This document shows positions 40,232-48,947 of a DNA stretch of 64,000 nucleotides, in pieces. The DNA comes from Xanthomonas theicola (GTDB lineage Bacteria; Pseudomonadota; Gammaproteobacteria; Xanthomonadales; Xanthomonadaceae). The stretch covers positions 4,194,001 through 4,258,000 of the forward strand of contig NZ_CP049017.1 in assembly GCF_014236795.1 (NCBI RefSeq), given 5' to 3'. Both the position numbers and the translations under genes were made by a program. The notes below the pieces were generated by a model that searched no databases, was not told the DNA's origin, and worked only from the letters and a program-made list of their open reading frames with translations. How positions within the stretch are numbered: position 1 is the first letter of the stretch; the number at the start of each line of letters is the position of its first letter.

Positions 40232-41393
40232 GGATAGTCTGATCAACGCGGTCGGAGGATGAGGCAAGCCATATCGACCACGCCCACGGCGCTCAGACCC
40301 TCGGTTTTTCGCCGTTTCCGGCGCATTTCCGGGGTATTTCCCGGATTACAGGCACACCCTCCCCACGACAGGCAGCAACTGCTTTCGCTTCAGCCACAGG
40401 TTCGACAGCGCAAACAGCGTCAGCACTTGCGCCGTGTTCTTCGCCAGGCCGCGATAGCGCACCTTGACGTAGCCAAACTGGCGCTTGATCACCCGGAACG
40501 GATGCTCCACCTTCGCCCTCAGGCTGGCCTTGGCGTGCTCCCAGCGCTGTGCCCACTTCAATTCGCGCTTGCTCTTGATCTGCTTCAGCTTCGAGGGCTT
40601 CTCCGCGATCAGATAGCGCAGCTTGCGCTTGCTCGCCATCTCCTCGCGCTTGGCCAGCCCGGTGTAGCCGCTGTCGCCGCATACCGTGTCTTCCTTGCCG
40701 TGCAGCAGCTTGTGCGCCTGGGTGATATCTGCGGCGTTGGCCGCCGTGCATTCCAAGTGGTGCACCAGCCCGGACTCATCGTCCACGCCGATGTGCGCTT
40801 TCATCCCGAAGTAGTACTGATTGCCCTTCTTGGTCTGGTGCATTTCCGGGTCGCGCTCGCCGTTCTTGTTCTTGGTCGAGCTGGGCGCGGCAATGATCGT
40901 GGCGTCCACGATGGTGCCGCCGCGCAGGCTCTGGCCCTTGCGCGATAGGTGCGCGTTGACCCGGTTGAACAGCGTGCGCGCCAGATCGTGCGTCTCCAGC
41001 AACCGGCGGAAGTTGAGGATCGTGGTCTCGTCCGGCACCTCATCCAACCCGCCGATCCTGGCGAAACGGCGCATCGACGCCGTGTCGTACAAGGCTTCTT
41101 CCGCGCCCGGGTCGCTCAGTGCGTACCACTGCTGCAGAAAGTGGATGCGCAGCATTGTCTCCAGCGGGTACGGCTGACGGCCCGGATGGCCCGACTTCGG
41201 ATAGTGCGGCGCGATCAGCGCCAGCAGGTCTTTCCACGGCACCACCTGATCCATCTCGGCCAGCAACCTTTCGCGCCGCGTCTGCTTGCGCTTGCCGTTG
41301 TACTCCGCGTCGCCGAAAGACAATTGCATCGTCGTTGTCCTGTTGGGCTTTGTACGATTGTCGCAGGATCAGAGGGAGTTGTTCAGACCATCC
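40232..41393 (-). mobile_element. IS5-family element copy 2, 1162 bp, tandem
   Basis: Same ends, orientation and length as copy 1, offset by exactly 1166 bases (1162 plus the shared TTAA). Right-hand TTAA at 41394-41397. The abutted right and left ends across TTAA make an IS-dimer junction. Confidence 0.93.
40346..41329 (-). CDS. IS5-family transposase, copy 2
   Basis: 327 residues, identical to the product of copy 1, with the same intact DDE residues. The identity implies a very recent tandem event. Confidence 0.95.
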   Translation of the reverse strand: MQLSFGDAEYNGKRKQTRRERLLAEMDQVVPWKDLLALIAPHYPKSGHPGRQPYPLETMLRIHFLQQWYALSDPGAEEALYDTASMRRFARIGGLDEVPDETTILNFRRLLETHDLARTLFNRVNAHLSRKGQSLRGGTIVDATIIAAPSSTKNKNGERDPEMHQTKKGNQYYFGMKAHIGVDDESGLVHHLECTAANAADITQAHKLLHGKEDTVCGDSGYTGLAKREEMASKRKLRYLIAEKPSKLKQIKSKRELKWAQRWEHAKASLRAKVEHPFRVIKRQFGYVKVRYRGLAKNTAQVLTLFALSNLWLKRKQLLPVVGRVCL

Positions 41394-41397
41394 TTAA

Positions 41398-41441
41398 GAG
41401 AACGTGGATTGAAATTAATGTAGTGCGACTGGAGTGAAAAC
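41398..41441 (+). repeat. degenerate CRISPR-repeat-like unit upstream of cas5
   Basis: CGTGGATTGAAAT at 41403-41415 matches the last 13 bases of the array repeat except the final base (C in the array). Before the IS insertion the sequence to its left was GTTCTTATTAAGAGAAC (39055-39065 joined to 41398-41403), which forms a GTTCT/AGAAC hairpin where the repeat has its stem-loop. A weaker second match, CTGGAGTGAAAAC against GTGGATTGAAAC, ends at 41441, 26 bases on. The arrangement (pseudo-repeat, short insert, pseudo-repeat) resembles the layout of cas-associated repeat-derived RNAs; expression is not shown. Confidence 0.5.
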
Positions 41442-41466
41442 GCCCCTCTCCATCTTGGAGAGGGGC
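41442..41466 (+). other. strong hairpin in the cas5 leader
   Basis: GCCCCTCTCC-ATCTT-GGAGAGGGGC gives ten perfect pairs and ends 40 bases before cas5. There is no T tract downstream (ATTCCG). It may end the pseudo-repeat transcript or control translation of cas5. Confidence 0.5.
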
Positions 41467-41506
41467 ATTCCGTGAAAGCACGCCCTTGTGGGCGAGGGGA
41501 ACAAGG

Positions 41507-42181
41507 ATGAGTTACGGAGTCAGGCTCCACGTTTGGGGCGAGCGGGCGCTGTTCACGCGCCCGGAGATGAAAGTAGAGCGGGTCTCGTACGATATCATCA
41601 CGCCATCGGCGGCGCGCGGCATCCTGGAAGCCATCCACTGGAAGCCGGCGATCCGCTGGGTGGTGGACGGCATCCAGGTACTCAAGCCGATCCGCTTCGA
41701 ATCGATCCGCCGCAACGAGGTCGGCAGCAAACTGTCGGCGGCCAGCGTGAGCAAGGCCATCAAGGCCGGGCGCACCGAGACGCTGGTCGGCTACGTCGAG
41801 GAGGACCGTCAACAGCGTGCTGCCACCATCCTGCGTGAGGTGGGTTACGTGATCGCCGCACACTTCGCGCTGACCGACAAGGCCGGCCCCGACGACAACG
41901 TCGGCAAGCACCTGGACATTTTCAACCGCCGCGCGCGGCGCGGGCAGTGCTTTCAGGCGCCGTGCCTGGGCACGCGCGAATTCCCGGCCAGCTTCGCGTT
42001 GATCGAGGACACCGATGCCGTGCCGGCCACCGACCCCGCGCTGGCCGGCGAACGCGACCTGGGCTGGATGCTGCACGACATCGACTTCGCCGGCGGCATG
42101 ACGCCACGCTTCTTCCGCGCACGCATGGTCGATGGCCGGGTCGAAGTGCCGCCACCGGGCCACGGCGAGGTGCGCGCATGA
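41507..42181 (+). CDS. cas5: type I-C Cas5 (Cas5d/Cas5c), crRNA-processing endoribonuclease
   Basis: 224 residues, start ATG 41507 with AAGG upstream (a GTG at 41486 is in frame). The N-terminal RAMP fold opens with YGVRLHVWGERALFTRPEMK and VERVSYDIITPSAARGILEAI. In type I-C systems, which lack Cas6, Cas5 cuts within repeats to make crRNAs and caps the 5' handle in Cascade. The cas8c ATG overlaps its stop (ATGA). It is the first gene of the cas5-8-7-4-1-2 operon after the IS insertion, so its promoter must lie after 41393 or in the IS. Confidence 0.94.
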   Translation: MSYGVRLHVWGERALFTRPEMKVERVSYDIITPSAARGILEAIHWKPAIRWVVDGIQVLKPIRFESIRRNEVGSKLSAASVSKAIKAGRTETLVGYVEEDRQQRAATILREVGYVIAAHFALTDKAGPDDNVGKHLDIFNRRARRGQCFQAPCLGTREFPASFALIEDTDAVPATDPALAGERDLGWMLHDIDFAGGMTPRFFRARMVDGRVEVPPPGHGEVRA

Positions 42182-44019
42182 TCCTGTCCGCCCTTACCGA
42201 GTATTACCAGCGCTTGCTGGACGATCCCGAATCGGGCATCGCCGCACCCGGCTACAGCCAGGAGAAGATCGGCTACGCGATCGTCCTGGCCGCCGACGGC
42301 CGCGTCCTGGCCGTGGAGGACGAACACGACTACGACGGCAAGAAACGGATCGCCAAGGCGTTGAGCGTGCCGCAGCCGGAAAAGCGGACTGTGGCCATCA
42401 AATCCAACTTCCTGTGGGACAAGACCAGTTACGCACTCGGCGTCAGCGCCAACAGCAAGCGCAGCGAACAGGAGCACGCGGCATTCAAGGAAATGCACCA
42501 GCAGGCGTTGGGCGGCAGCGACGATCCCGGCCTGCGAGCGCTGCTGGCGTTCCTCGACACGTGGGCGGCCGCGCAATTCGCGGAGCATCCGCAGTTCGCA
42601 CGGCACGGCGAGGCGCTGCCGGATGCCAACGTGGTGTTCCGCCTGGATGGCGACACCGGCTATCTGCACCAGCGCGTCGCCGCACGCGCCGCCTGGGAAC
42701 GGCAGCAAGGCCAAGGCGCCGACGGCGCATCCGGCATCTGCCTGGTCAGCGGAGAACACGCACCACTGGCGCGGCTGCATCCGGCGATCAAGGGCGTCAA
42801 CGGTGCGCAAAGTTCCGGCGCGTCGATCGTCTCGTTCAATCTCGACGCTTTCACCTCCTACGGCAAGAGCCAGGGCGAAAACGCCCCGGTCTCCGAGCAG
42901 GCCGCCTTCGCCTATACCACCGCACTCAACCACCTGCTGAGGCGCGACCCGCACAATCGGCAGCGGCTGCAGATCGGCGACTCCACGGTGGTGTTCTGGG
43001 CGCAGGCCAAGACGACCGTGCAGGCCAGGGGCGCCGAGGACCTGATCGCCGATTTCCTGCGTGGCGGCGAAGCCGAAGACCCCTTAATCGCCAACGGCCA
43101 GGTCACTCAGCGTCTGCAGCTCGCACTGAAGCAGGTGCAACAGGCTCGCCCCTTGCGCGAAGTGGATGCCACGCTGGACGACGAGGCGCGCATCTTCGTG
43201 CTCGGCCTGGCTCCGAACGCCTCGCGCCTGTCGATCCGCTTCTGGGAAACGCAGACGCTGGCCGGCTTCGCTCGGCGCCTGGCCGACCACTACCACGACC
43301 TCGCCCTGCAGCCGTCGGCCTGGAAGCGCCCGCCCACGCCGCAATTCCTCGCCCTGCAGACCGCCCCGGTGTACGGAGAGCATGGCAAGCCCAAGGCCGA
43401 GGACGTCTCGCCGCTGTTGGCCGGTGAGCTGACCCGGGCGATCCTCGCCGGCGCGCGCTATCCGCGCAGCCTGCTGGGCGCCATCGTCATGCGCTTCCGC
43501 GCCGACGGGCAGGTCAACCCGCTGCGTGTGGCGTTGTGCCGGGCCGTACTGGCGCGCGAGGCGCGTTTGGATATGCAACAAGGACTGTCATCCACCAAAG
43601 GAGAACCCCCCGTGAGTCTCGATACCACCAATACCGATCCGGGCTATCTGCTGGGCCGGCTATTCTCGTCGCTGGAGAATCTGCAACGCGCCGCACTGGG
43701 TGGGCAGGTCAACGCCACCATCCGCGATCGCTATTACGGCGCCGCCTCGGCGGCCCCGGCCAGCATCTTCCCGGTGCTGCTGCGCAGCGCGCAGAACCAC
43801 TTCGGCAAGCTGCGCAAGGACAAGGCCGGCCTGTCTGTGAACCTGGAAAAAGAGATCGGCCAGATCATCGACGCGCTTCCCACCAGCTTCCCCCGTGCGC
43901 TTCCGATCGAAGAGCAAGGCCGCTTCGCGATCGGCTACTACCACCAGACCCAGGCGCGCTTCGCCCGCACCGACGGCCAGGACGCCCCCGACACCGCTTC
44001 CGAAGGAGATCACGCATGA
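42178..44019 (+). CDS. cas8c: type I-C Cascade large subunit Cas8c (Csd1)
   Basis: 613 residues, typical for Cas8c/Csd1. It recognises the PAM and nucleates R-loop formation in Cascade/I-C. Family blocks: [20 protein letters not shown] at the start, [40 protein letters not shown] and [16 protein letters not shown] strong internal ribosome site (AAAGGAG near 43597-43603) and in-frame GTG at 43612 allow separate production of the C-terminal helical region as Cas11c. Overlaps cas5 upstream and cas7 downstream by ATGA, so translation is coupled throughout. Confidence 0.95.
   Translation: MILSALTEYYQRLLDDPESGIAAPGYSQEKIGYAIVLAADGRVLAVEDEHDYDGKKRIAKALSVPQPEKRTVAIKSNFLWDKTSYALGVSANSKRSEQEHAAFKEMHQQALGGSDDPGLRALLAFLDTWAAAQFAEHPQFARHGEALPDANVVFRLDGDTGYLHQRVAARAAWERQQGQGADGASGICLVSGEHAPLARLHPAIKGVNGAQSSGASIVSFNLDAFTSYGKSQGENAPVSEQAAFAYTTALNHLLRRDPHNRQRLQIGDSTVVFWAQAKTTVQARGAEDLIADFLRGGEAEDPLIANGQVTQRLQLALKQVQQARPLREVDATLDDEARIFVLGLAPNASRLSIRFWETQTLAGFARRLADHYHDLALQPSAWKRPPTPQFLALQTAPVYGEHGKPKAEDVSPLLAGELTRAILAGARYPRSLLGAIVMRFRADGQVNPLRVALCRAVLAREARLDMQQGLSSTKGEPPVSLDTTNTDPGYLLGRLFSSLENLQRAALGGQVNATIRDRYYGAASAAPASIFPVLLRSAQNHFGKLRKDKAGLSVNLEKEIGQIIDALPTSFPRALPIEEQGRFAIGYYHQTQARFARTDGQDAPDTASEGDHA
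43612..44019 (+). CDS. cas11c: Cas11c small subunit from an internal cas8c start
   Basis: In-frame GTG at 43612 within cas8c, eight bases after AAAGGAG, which would give a 135-residue helical protein ([20 protein letters not shown] to the common C-terminus). In characterised type I-C systems, internal translation of cas8c supplies the Cas11 subunits that line the Cascade belly. The size and position match that precedent. Production here is inferred from the ribosome site. Confidence 0.75.
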   Translation: MSLDTTNTDPGYLLGRLFSSLENLQRAALGGQVNATIRDRYYGAASAAPASIFPVLLRSAQNHFGKLRKDKAGLSVNLEKEIGQIIDALPTSFPRALPIEEQGRFAIGYYHQTQARFARTDGQDAPDTASEGDHA

Positions 44020-44882
44020 GCGCCATTGCCCACCGCTACGAGTTCGTCTACCTGTTCGACGTGACCAACGGCAACCCCAACGGCGATCCGGACGCCGGCA
44101 ACCTGCCGCGCCTGGACCCGGAGACCAACCGCGGGCTGGTCACCGACGTGGCGCTCAAGCGCAAGATCCGCAACTACGTCGCGCTGGAGAAGGAGAGCGA
44201 GCCCGGCTACACGATCTACATGCAGGAAAAGTCGGTGCTGAACAACCAGCACAAGCAAGCCTACGCCGCGCTCGGCATCGAACATGAAGCCAAGAAGCCG
44301 CCCAAGGACGAGGCCAAGGCGCGCGAACTGACCGCCTGGATGTGCAAGAACTTCTTCGACGTGCGCACTTTCGGCGCGGTGATGACCACCGAGGTCAATA
44401 GTGGCCAGGTGCGCGGTCCTGTGCAATTGGCCTTCGCCAGCTCGGTTGAACCGGTGCTGCCGCTGGAGGTGTCGATCACCCGCGTGGCAGTGACCAACGA
44501 GAAGGATCTGGAGAAGGAGCGCACCATGGGCCGCAAGCACATCCTGCCCTACGGCTTGTATCGCACCCACGGCTTCGTCTCGGCCAAACTGGCCGAACGC
44601 ACCGGTTTCTCCGAGGACGACCTACAACTGCTGTGGCGCGCGCTGACCCATCTGTTCGAGCACGACCGCTCCGCCGCGCGCGGCGAGATGGCCGCACGCA
44701 AGCTGATCGTATTCGAACACGAAAACGCCATGGGCAACGCACCGGCACACCTGCTGTTCGACAAGGTCAAGGTGACCCGCGTGGACGGCCAGGCCGACAG
44801 CCCGGCGCGAAGCTTTGCCGATTACAGGGTCGAGATCGACCGAACCATGCCGACCGGTGTCTCCGTCGCCGAAATGTTCTGA
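44016..44882 (+). CDS. cas7: type I-C Cascade backbone subunit Cas7 (Csd2)
   Basis: 288 residues. Cas7 polymerises along the crRNA. Diagnostic start [20 protein letters not shown] and [20 protein letters not shown]; then [20 protein letters not shown] and [20 protein letters not shown]; then the thumb region [19 protein letters not shown]. Start codon overlaps the cas8c stop; GAAGGAGA eight bases upstream. Confidence 0.95.
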   Translation: MSAIAHRYEFVYLFDVTNGNPNGDPDAGNLPRLDPETNRGLVTDVALKRKIRNYVALEKESEPGYTIYMQEKSVLNNQHKQAYAALGIEHEAKKPPKDEAKARELTAWMCKNFFDVRTFGAVMTTEVNSGQVRGPVQLAFASSVEPVLPLEVSITRVAVTNEKDLEKERTMGRKHILPYGLYRTHGFVSAKLAERTGFSEDDLQLLWRALTHLFEHDRSAARGEMAARKLIVFEHENAMGNAPAHLLFDKVKVTRVDGQADSPARSFADYRVEIDRTMPTGVSVAEMF

Positions 44883-44914
44883 AATGTTCTGACAACCGCA
44901 GGAGAGCGGGAACC

Positions 44915-45547
44915 ATGGACGACGAAGACCTGATCCCGCTCTCCGCCCTCCAGCACTACTTGTATTGCCCGCGCCAGTGCGCGCTGATCCATGTGGAACG
45001 GCAATGGGCGGAGAACCGGCTGACCGCCGAGGGCCGGCTGTTGCACCAGCGCGCCGATGCGCCACAGACCGCGCGCAGGCGCGGCGTGCGCACGGTCACC
45101 GCAATGCCGCTGCTGGCGCTGGAACTGGGCATCACCGGCAAGGCCGATGTGGTCGAATTCCATCGCGATGGCGACGGCGAATTCGCCTTCCCGGTGGAGT
45201 ACAAGCGCGGCCGGCCGAAGGCGCATCGGGCCGACGAGGTGCAATTGTGCGCGCAGGCCTTGTGCCTGGAGCACATGCTGGGCCATCCCGTCGCCGCCGG
45301 CGCCCTGTTCTATGGACAGACGCGGCGGCGCAAGGATGTCGCCTTCGACCGAGCGCTGCGCGAGCTGACCCTCCGCACCGTCGCCGAAACCCGCGCAATG
45401 CTGTCGTCCGGCGCCACGCCGAGCGCGCGCTACGACGCGCGGCGCTGCGAGGCCTGTTCCCTGATCGACCTGTGCCAACCGCGATTGCTCGGCCGCGGCA
45501 GCGTCGAAGATTGGTTGCGCCAGCAGTTCGAAGCCGAGGAGGAGTGA
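44915..45547 (+). CDS. cas4: CRISPR-associated exonuclease Cas4
   Basis: 210 residues. RecB-like nuclease core with GKADVVEFHRDG and VEYKRGRPKA (metal Asp, Glu and Lys). Iron-sulfur cysteines are in YCPRQC near residue 20 and in CEACSLIDLC near the end. Cas4 trims prespacers and selects for PAM-containing ends before Cas1-Cas2 integration. GGAGAG lies about eight bases upstream. The cas7 end repeats GAAATGTTCTGA in tandem just before, a small direct duplication. Confidence 0.95.
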   Translation: MDDEDLIPLSALQHYLYCPRQCALIHVERQWAENRLTAEGRLLHQRADAPQTARRRGVRTVTAMPLLALELGITGKADVVEFHRDGDGEFAFPVEYKRGRPKAHRADEVQLCAQALCLEHMLGHPVAAGALFYGQTRRRKDVAFDRALRELTLRTVAETRAMLSSGATPSARYDARRCEACSLIDLCQPRLLGRGSVEDWLRQQFEAEEE

Positions 45548-45549
45548 CG

Positions 45550-46584
45550 ATGCGCCGCCAACTCAACACCCTCTACGCCACCACCGACGGCGCCTGGTTG
45601 CGCAAGGACGGCGCCAACGTCGTGATGGAGGTCGAGCGCCAGGAACGCGCCCGACTGCCCGTACACATGCTGGAAAGCATGGTCTGCATCGGCCGGGTCG
45701 CGGTATCGCCGCAGTTGCTGGGCTTCTGTTCCGAACAGGGCATCAGCATCTGCTACCTGACGCCGCAGGGCCGCTTCCTGGCGCGTGTCGAAGGCCCGGT
45801 CTCCGGCAACGTGCTGTTGCGCCGCGAACAGTACCGGCGCAGCGACGATCCTGCGCGTTGCGCCGCCGTCGTCCGCAACTTGCTGGCGGGAAAGGTCCAC
45901 AATCAACGCGCCGTGCTGGCCCGTGGTTGGCGTGACCATGGCGACCGGCTCACCGACGTGACCGCCTTTCAGCACGCGCTCAAGCGGCTCAAGCGCATCC
46001 CGCAACGCATCCTCGGCGAGACCAGCGTGGACGTGCTGCGCGGCCTGGAAGGCGAGGCCGCCCAATCCTATTTCGGCGTGTTCGACCAACTCATACGTGC
46101 CGACGCGCCGGTGCTGCGCTTCGGCGGCCGCAATCGCCGCCCGCCGCGCGACGCATTCAATGCCCTGCTCTCGTTTCTCTACACCTTGCTCACCCACGAT
46201 TGCCGTTCCGCCCTGGAGACAGTCGGCCTGGATCCGGCAGTCGGGTTCCTGCACAGGGACCGCCCGGGGCGGCCCAGCCTGGCCCTGGACCTGGCGGAGG
46301 AATTCAGGCCATTGCTCGGCGAGCGCCTGGCGTTGTCGCTGATCAATCGCCGTCAATTGAACGAACGTGACTTCCAGATCTTCGACAACGGCGCTGTCCT
46401 GCTGAAGGACGATGCCCGCAAGACCGTTCTGGTGGCCTACCAGGAACGCAAGCGCGAACAACTCCAGCACGCCTTCCTCGGCGAGAAGGTGGATATCGGC
46501 TTGCTGCCTTTCGTCCAGGCCCAGTTGCTGGCCCGACACCTGCGTGGCGACCTGGATGGCTATCCCCCCTTTTTCTGGAAATGA
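45550..46584 (+). CDS. cas1: CRISPR integrase Cas1, type I-C
   Basis: 344 residues. Metal ligands: Glu167 in RGLEGEAAQSYF, His235 in GFLHRDRPGRPSLALDLAEEF and Asp247 in the same block. Cas1 joins spacers to the leader end of the array together with Cas2. It starts three bases after the cas4 stop, with GAGGAG in the overlap. Intact, so acquisition capacity is retained. Confidence 0.96.
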   Translation: MRRQLNTLYATTDGAWLRKDGANVVMEVERQERARLPVHMLESMVCIGRVAVSPQLLGFCSEQGISICYLTPQGRFLARVEGPVSGNVLLRREQYRRSDDPARCAAVVRNLLAGKVHNQRAVLARGWRDHGDRLTDVTAFQHALKRLKRIPQRILGETSVDVLRGLEGEAAQSYFGVFDQLIRADAPVLRFGGRNRRPPRDAFNALLSFLYTLLTHDCRSALETVGLDPAVGFLHRDRPGRPSLALDLAEEFRPLLGERLALSLINRRQLNERDFQIFDNGAVLLKDDARKTVLVAYQERKREQLQHAFLGEKVDIGLLPFVQAQLLARHLRGDLDGYPPFFWK

Positions 46585-46599
46585 AAAGGCCACTACGCC

Positions 46600-46890
46600 A
46601 TGATGATTCTGGTCAGCTACGATGTCAGCACCAGCTCTCCCGGCGGCGAAAAAAGATTGCGCAAGGTCGCCAAAGCGTGCCGTGACCTTGGCCAGCGCGT
46701 GCAGTTCTCTGTCTTCGAAATCGAAGTAGAGCCTGCGCAATGGGCCGCATTGCGGCAGCGTCTATGCGACCTGATCGATCAGGATGTCGACAGCCTGCGC
46801 TTCTACCACCTCGGTGCAAGATGGGAAGCCCGCGTGGAGCACGTCGGCGCCAAGCCCAGCCTGGACCTCAAAGGCCCGCTGATCTTCTGA
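46600..46890 (+). CDS. cas2: CRISPR adaptation protein Cas2
   Basis: 96 residues with a ferredoxin-like fold start, MMILVSYDVSTSSPGGEKRL (conserved Asp8), then ACRDLGQRVQFSVFEIEV and the tail SLRFYHLG. Structural partner of Cas1 in the integration complex. Last gene before the leader. Confidence 0.95.
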   Translation: MMILVSYDVSTSSPGGEKRLRKVAKACRDLGQRVQFSVFEIEVEPAQWAALRQRLCDLIDQDVDSLRFYHLGARWEARVEHVGAKPSLDLKGPLIF

Positions 46891-47081
46891 CGCGAACCGC
46901 AAGCGACTGGGGAAAGCCTGGTAGGTTCGCGGATCATCACAACACTTTGATTTTAAAGTAAAATATATCAACTCTTCCGTTCATTTCACGTGCACGGCAG
47001 CTCAATTCGATTGCGTCTTCGAAGGGTTCCGCACAAGTGCGGACTTTTTCTCAACACCTATCAGCACTTATGCTCAGGGGG
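46891..47081 (+). promoter_or_regulatory. CRISPR leader
   Basis: 191 bases between cas2 and the first repeat, with an AT-rich core (TTTGATTTTAAAGTAAAATA near 46946-46965) in a GC-rich genome, as expected for the region that drives array transcription and guides integration. A terminator-like hairpin at 47028-47048 lies between this core and the array. Confidence 0.75.
47028..47048 (+). terminator. terminator-like hairpin inside the leader
   Basis: TCCGCA-CAAG-TGCGGA then CTTTTT. Six pairs and a T5 run end 33 bases before repeat 1. It may stop cas-operon transcripts or modulate pre-crRNA synthesis. Confidence 0.5.
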
Positions 47082-48158
47082 GTCGCGTCCTCACGGGCGC
47101 GTGGATTGAAACAACTGGAACAGCCGGATCCACAAGAGCGCGCTGATGTCGCGTCCTCACGGGCGCGTGGATTGAAACCGCACCGGCCGCACCGCCGCCC
47201 ACGGGGTCCGTGTCGCGTCCTCACGGGCGCGTGGATTGAAACTACCGGTACAGGACCACCGCCCGCAAGTTACAAGTCGCGTCCTCACGGGCGCGTGGAT
47301 TGAAACGGTCTGGACTGCCGTAACATAAAGTCACCGCGGGGTCGCGTCCTCACGGGCGCGTGGATTGAAACGCAGTGGCTGCGAAAGACCACGCATTACG
47401 GTCAGTCGCGTCCTCACGGGCGCGTGGATTGAAACAGGTCGGCCGTGACCGCACAGAAGTTGGCGCTCAGGTCGCGTCCTCACGGGCGCGTGGATTGAAA
47501 CATCGTCCGCGTCGGCTATGCGCCGGCCGCATCTTGTCGCGTCCTCACGGGCGCGTGGATTGAAACACGTCGATCCGGTTGTACGCTTCGCACTCGTCCC
47601 AGTCGCGTCCTCACGGGCGCGTGGATTGAAACGCGACGAATGCCTGCCCACTGCTGACGTGCGTTGCGTCGCGTCCTCACGGGCGCGTGGATTGAAACTT
47701 CGCCGGCTGGAGCAAGGAGGTCGGCGGCATCGCGTCGCGTCCTCACGGGCGCGTGGATTGAAACTGGTGCAAGGCCGCACCCTCGTTGACGTATGCGAGT
47801 CGCGTCCTCACGGGCGCGTGGATTGAAACCGCAACGAGGACATGCTGTTCGAGTTCCCCGGCCGTCGCGTCCTCACGGGCGCGTGGATTGAAACCTTTGC
47901 CGCATTGACACTAGGCTCGACCTTGCTGGGGTCGCGTCCTCACGGGCGCGTGGATTGAAACCCGCTCAACGCCGACGGCACCATCCCTGCAAAACGTCGC
48001 GTCCTCACGGGCGCGTGGATTGAAACACGTCGGACATCGTCTCGTAGCCGATCACACGTGCGTCGCGTCCTAACGGGCGCGTGGATTGAAACTCGACGAC
48101 CAACGCAGACCTGATCAAAACCGCCCGGTCGTGTCCTCATCGGCGCATGGATCGAAAC
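47082..48158 (+). CRISPR. type I-C CRISPR array, 17 repeats and 16 spacers
   Basis: The 31-base repeat starts GTCGCGTCCTCACGGG and ends CGCGTGGATTGAAAC. Inside it GCGTCC can pair with GGGCGC (one G-U pair). Spacers are 33-36 bases and all different. Repeats 1-15 are identical. Repeat 16 (48062) has one change (TCCTAACGG), and the last (48128-48158) has five changes (begins GTCGTGTCC, ends GGATCGAAAC). Terminal decay marks the far end, so new spacers enter beside cas2. The orientation agrees with the cas genes. Apparent ORFs across the array are repeat artefacts. Confidence 0.98.
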
Positions 48159-48248
48159 GATGGAGTAGGCGCTCATGCTCATGCGATCGCAGTCTCCGAA
48201 CCGCGCCCGCACAAGCCTATGGAGAAACCAATTTCCATCCATTCTTTC

Positions 48249-48278
48249 AAAAAAGGACGCAGCCTTGCGGCTGCGCCC
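48249..48278 (-). terminator. terminator of the lipoprotein gene
   Basis: On the minus strand GGGCGCAGCC-GCAA-GGCTGCGTCC is followed by six T. It lies about 80 bases past the stop of the gene at 48357-48887 and about 90 bases beyond the CRISPR array. Confidence 0.85.
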
Positions 48279-48356
48279 AGCGTGCCGCGCCGGCCGGGAG
48301 AGAGGCGGCAGGCGCGATCCGTTACTGCGGCATCGCTTACTGATGCACGATGCGCG

Positions 48357-48887
48357 TCATTTGACTTCGAATTGCTGCGGGGTACCGGCCGGCTTGCCGT
48401 CCACGGTGACTTCGGCCTTGTACGTGCCGGCCGGCCAGCCCTTGGCATTGGTGAACTCGAAGTTGGTGGTCTCCGCCCCGGCAGTGGTCAGCGTCTCGCT
48501 ACGCTCGCCAGCGGTCTGGCCGTCCTGGAACAGCAGCTTGGCGCCGATGCTGGTGTTGGTGGACGAGCCCTCGGTCTTCACCGAGACGATGATCTTGTCC
48601 TTGCTGGCCAGCGTGGTCAGCGGGGCCACGGTCTTGTCGGCGCCGGCGGTGTTGCCCACGGTCACCGCGGAGACTGTCGCGGTGCCGGCGCTGGCGGCGG
48701 CGGGCGCAGTCTGCTCGGGTGTCTTGCCGACGTCGGCCGGGCCCGGCATCGCCTCGGCCGGCGCGGACGAGGTCGGATCCTGCGTCGCGTTCTGGTTCTG
48801 GTCCTGTTTCTTGCAACCGGCCAGCGCTAGCGTGCCGACCAAGGCCAGCAGCAGCGGCGATGTCAGCGTCTTGGAATGGATCTTCAT
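48357..48887 (-). CDS. putative lipoprotein of unknown function
   Basis: 176 residues. Signal MKIHSKTLTSPLLLALVGTL then ALAGC, a clear lipobox. A short Gln/Asn and Ala/Pro linker is followed by a beta-rich domain (ASKDKIIVSVKTEGSSTNTS, GAKLLFQDGQTAGERSE, FEFTNAKGWPAGTYKAEVTV). The pattern, ending in GTYKAEVTVDGKPAGTPQQF, resembles immunoglobulin-like periplasmic domains. No catalytic residues are evident. It follows the LysM gene by 60 bases on the same strand, so both may act at the cell wall. Confidence 0.8.
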   Translation of the reverse strand: MKIHSKTLTSPLLLALVGTLALAGCKKQDQNQNATQDPTSSAPAEAMPGPADVGKTPEQTAPAAASAGTATVSAVTVGNTAGADKTVAPLTTLASKDKIIVSVKTEGSSTNTSIGAKLLFQDGQTAGERSETLTTAGAETTNFEFTNAKGWPAGTYKAEVTVDGKPAGTPQQFEVK

Positions 48888-48947
48888 GTGGGTGGGGCTC
48901 CTTGGATGGTAATGGCTGGATCGCGAACGCTGCGGCCGCGGCGCGCG

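Noticed and set aside
47037..48242. Short ORFs encoding repeats such as VASSRARGLK or VSIHAPVRTR
   Set aside because: They are translations of CRISPR repeats and spacers.
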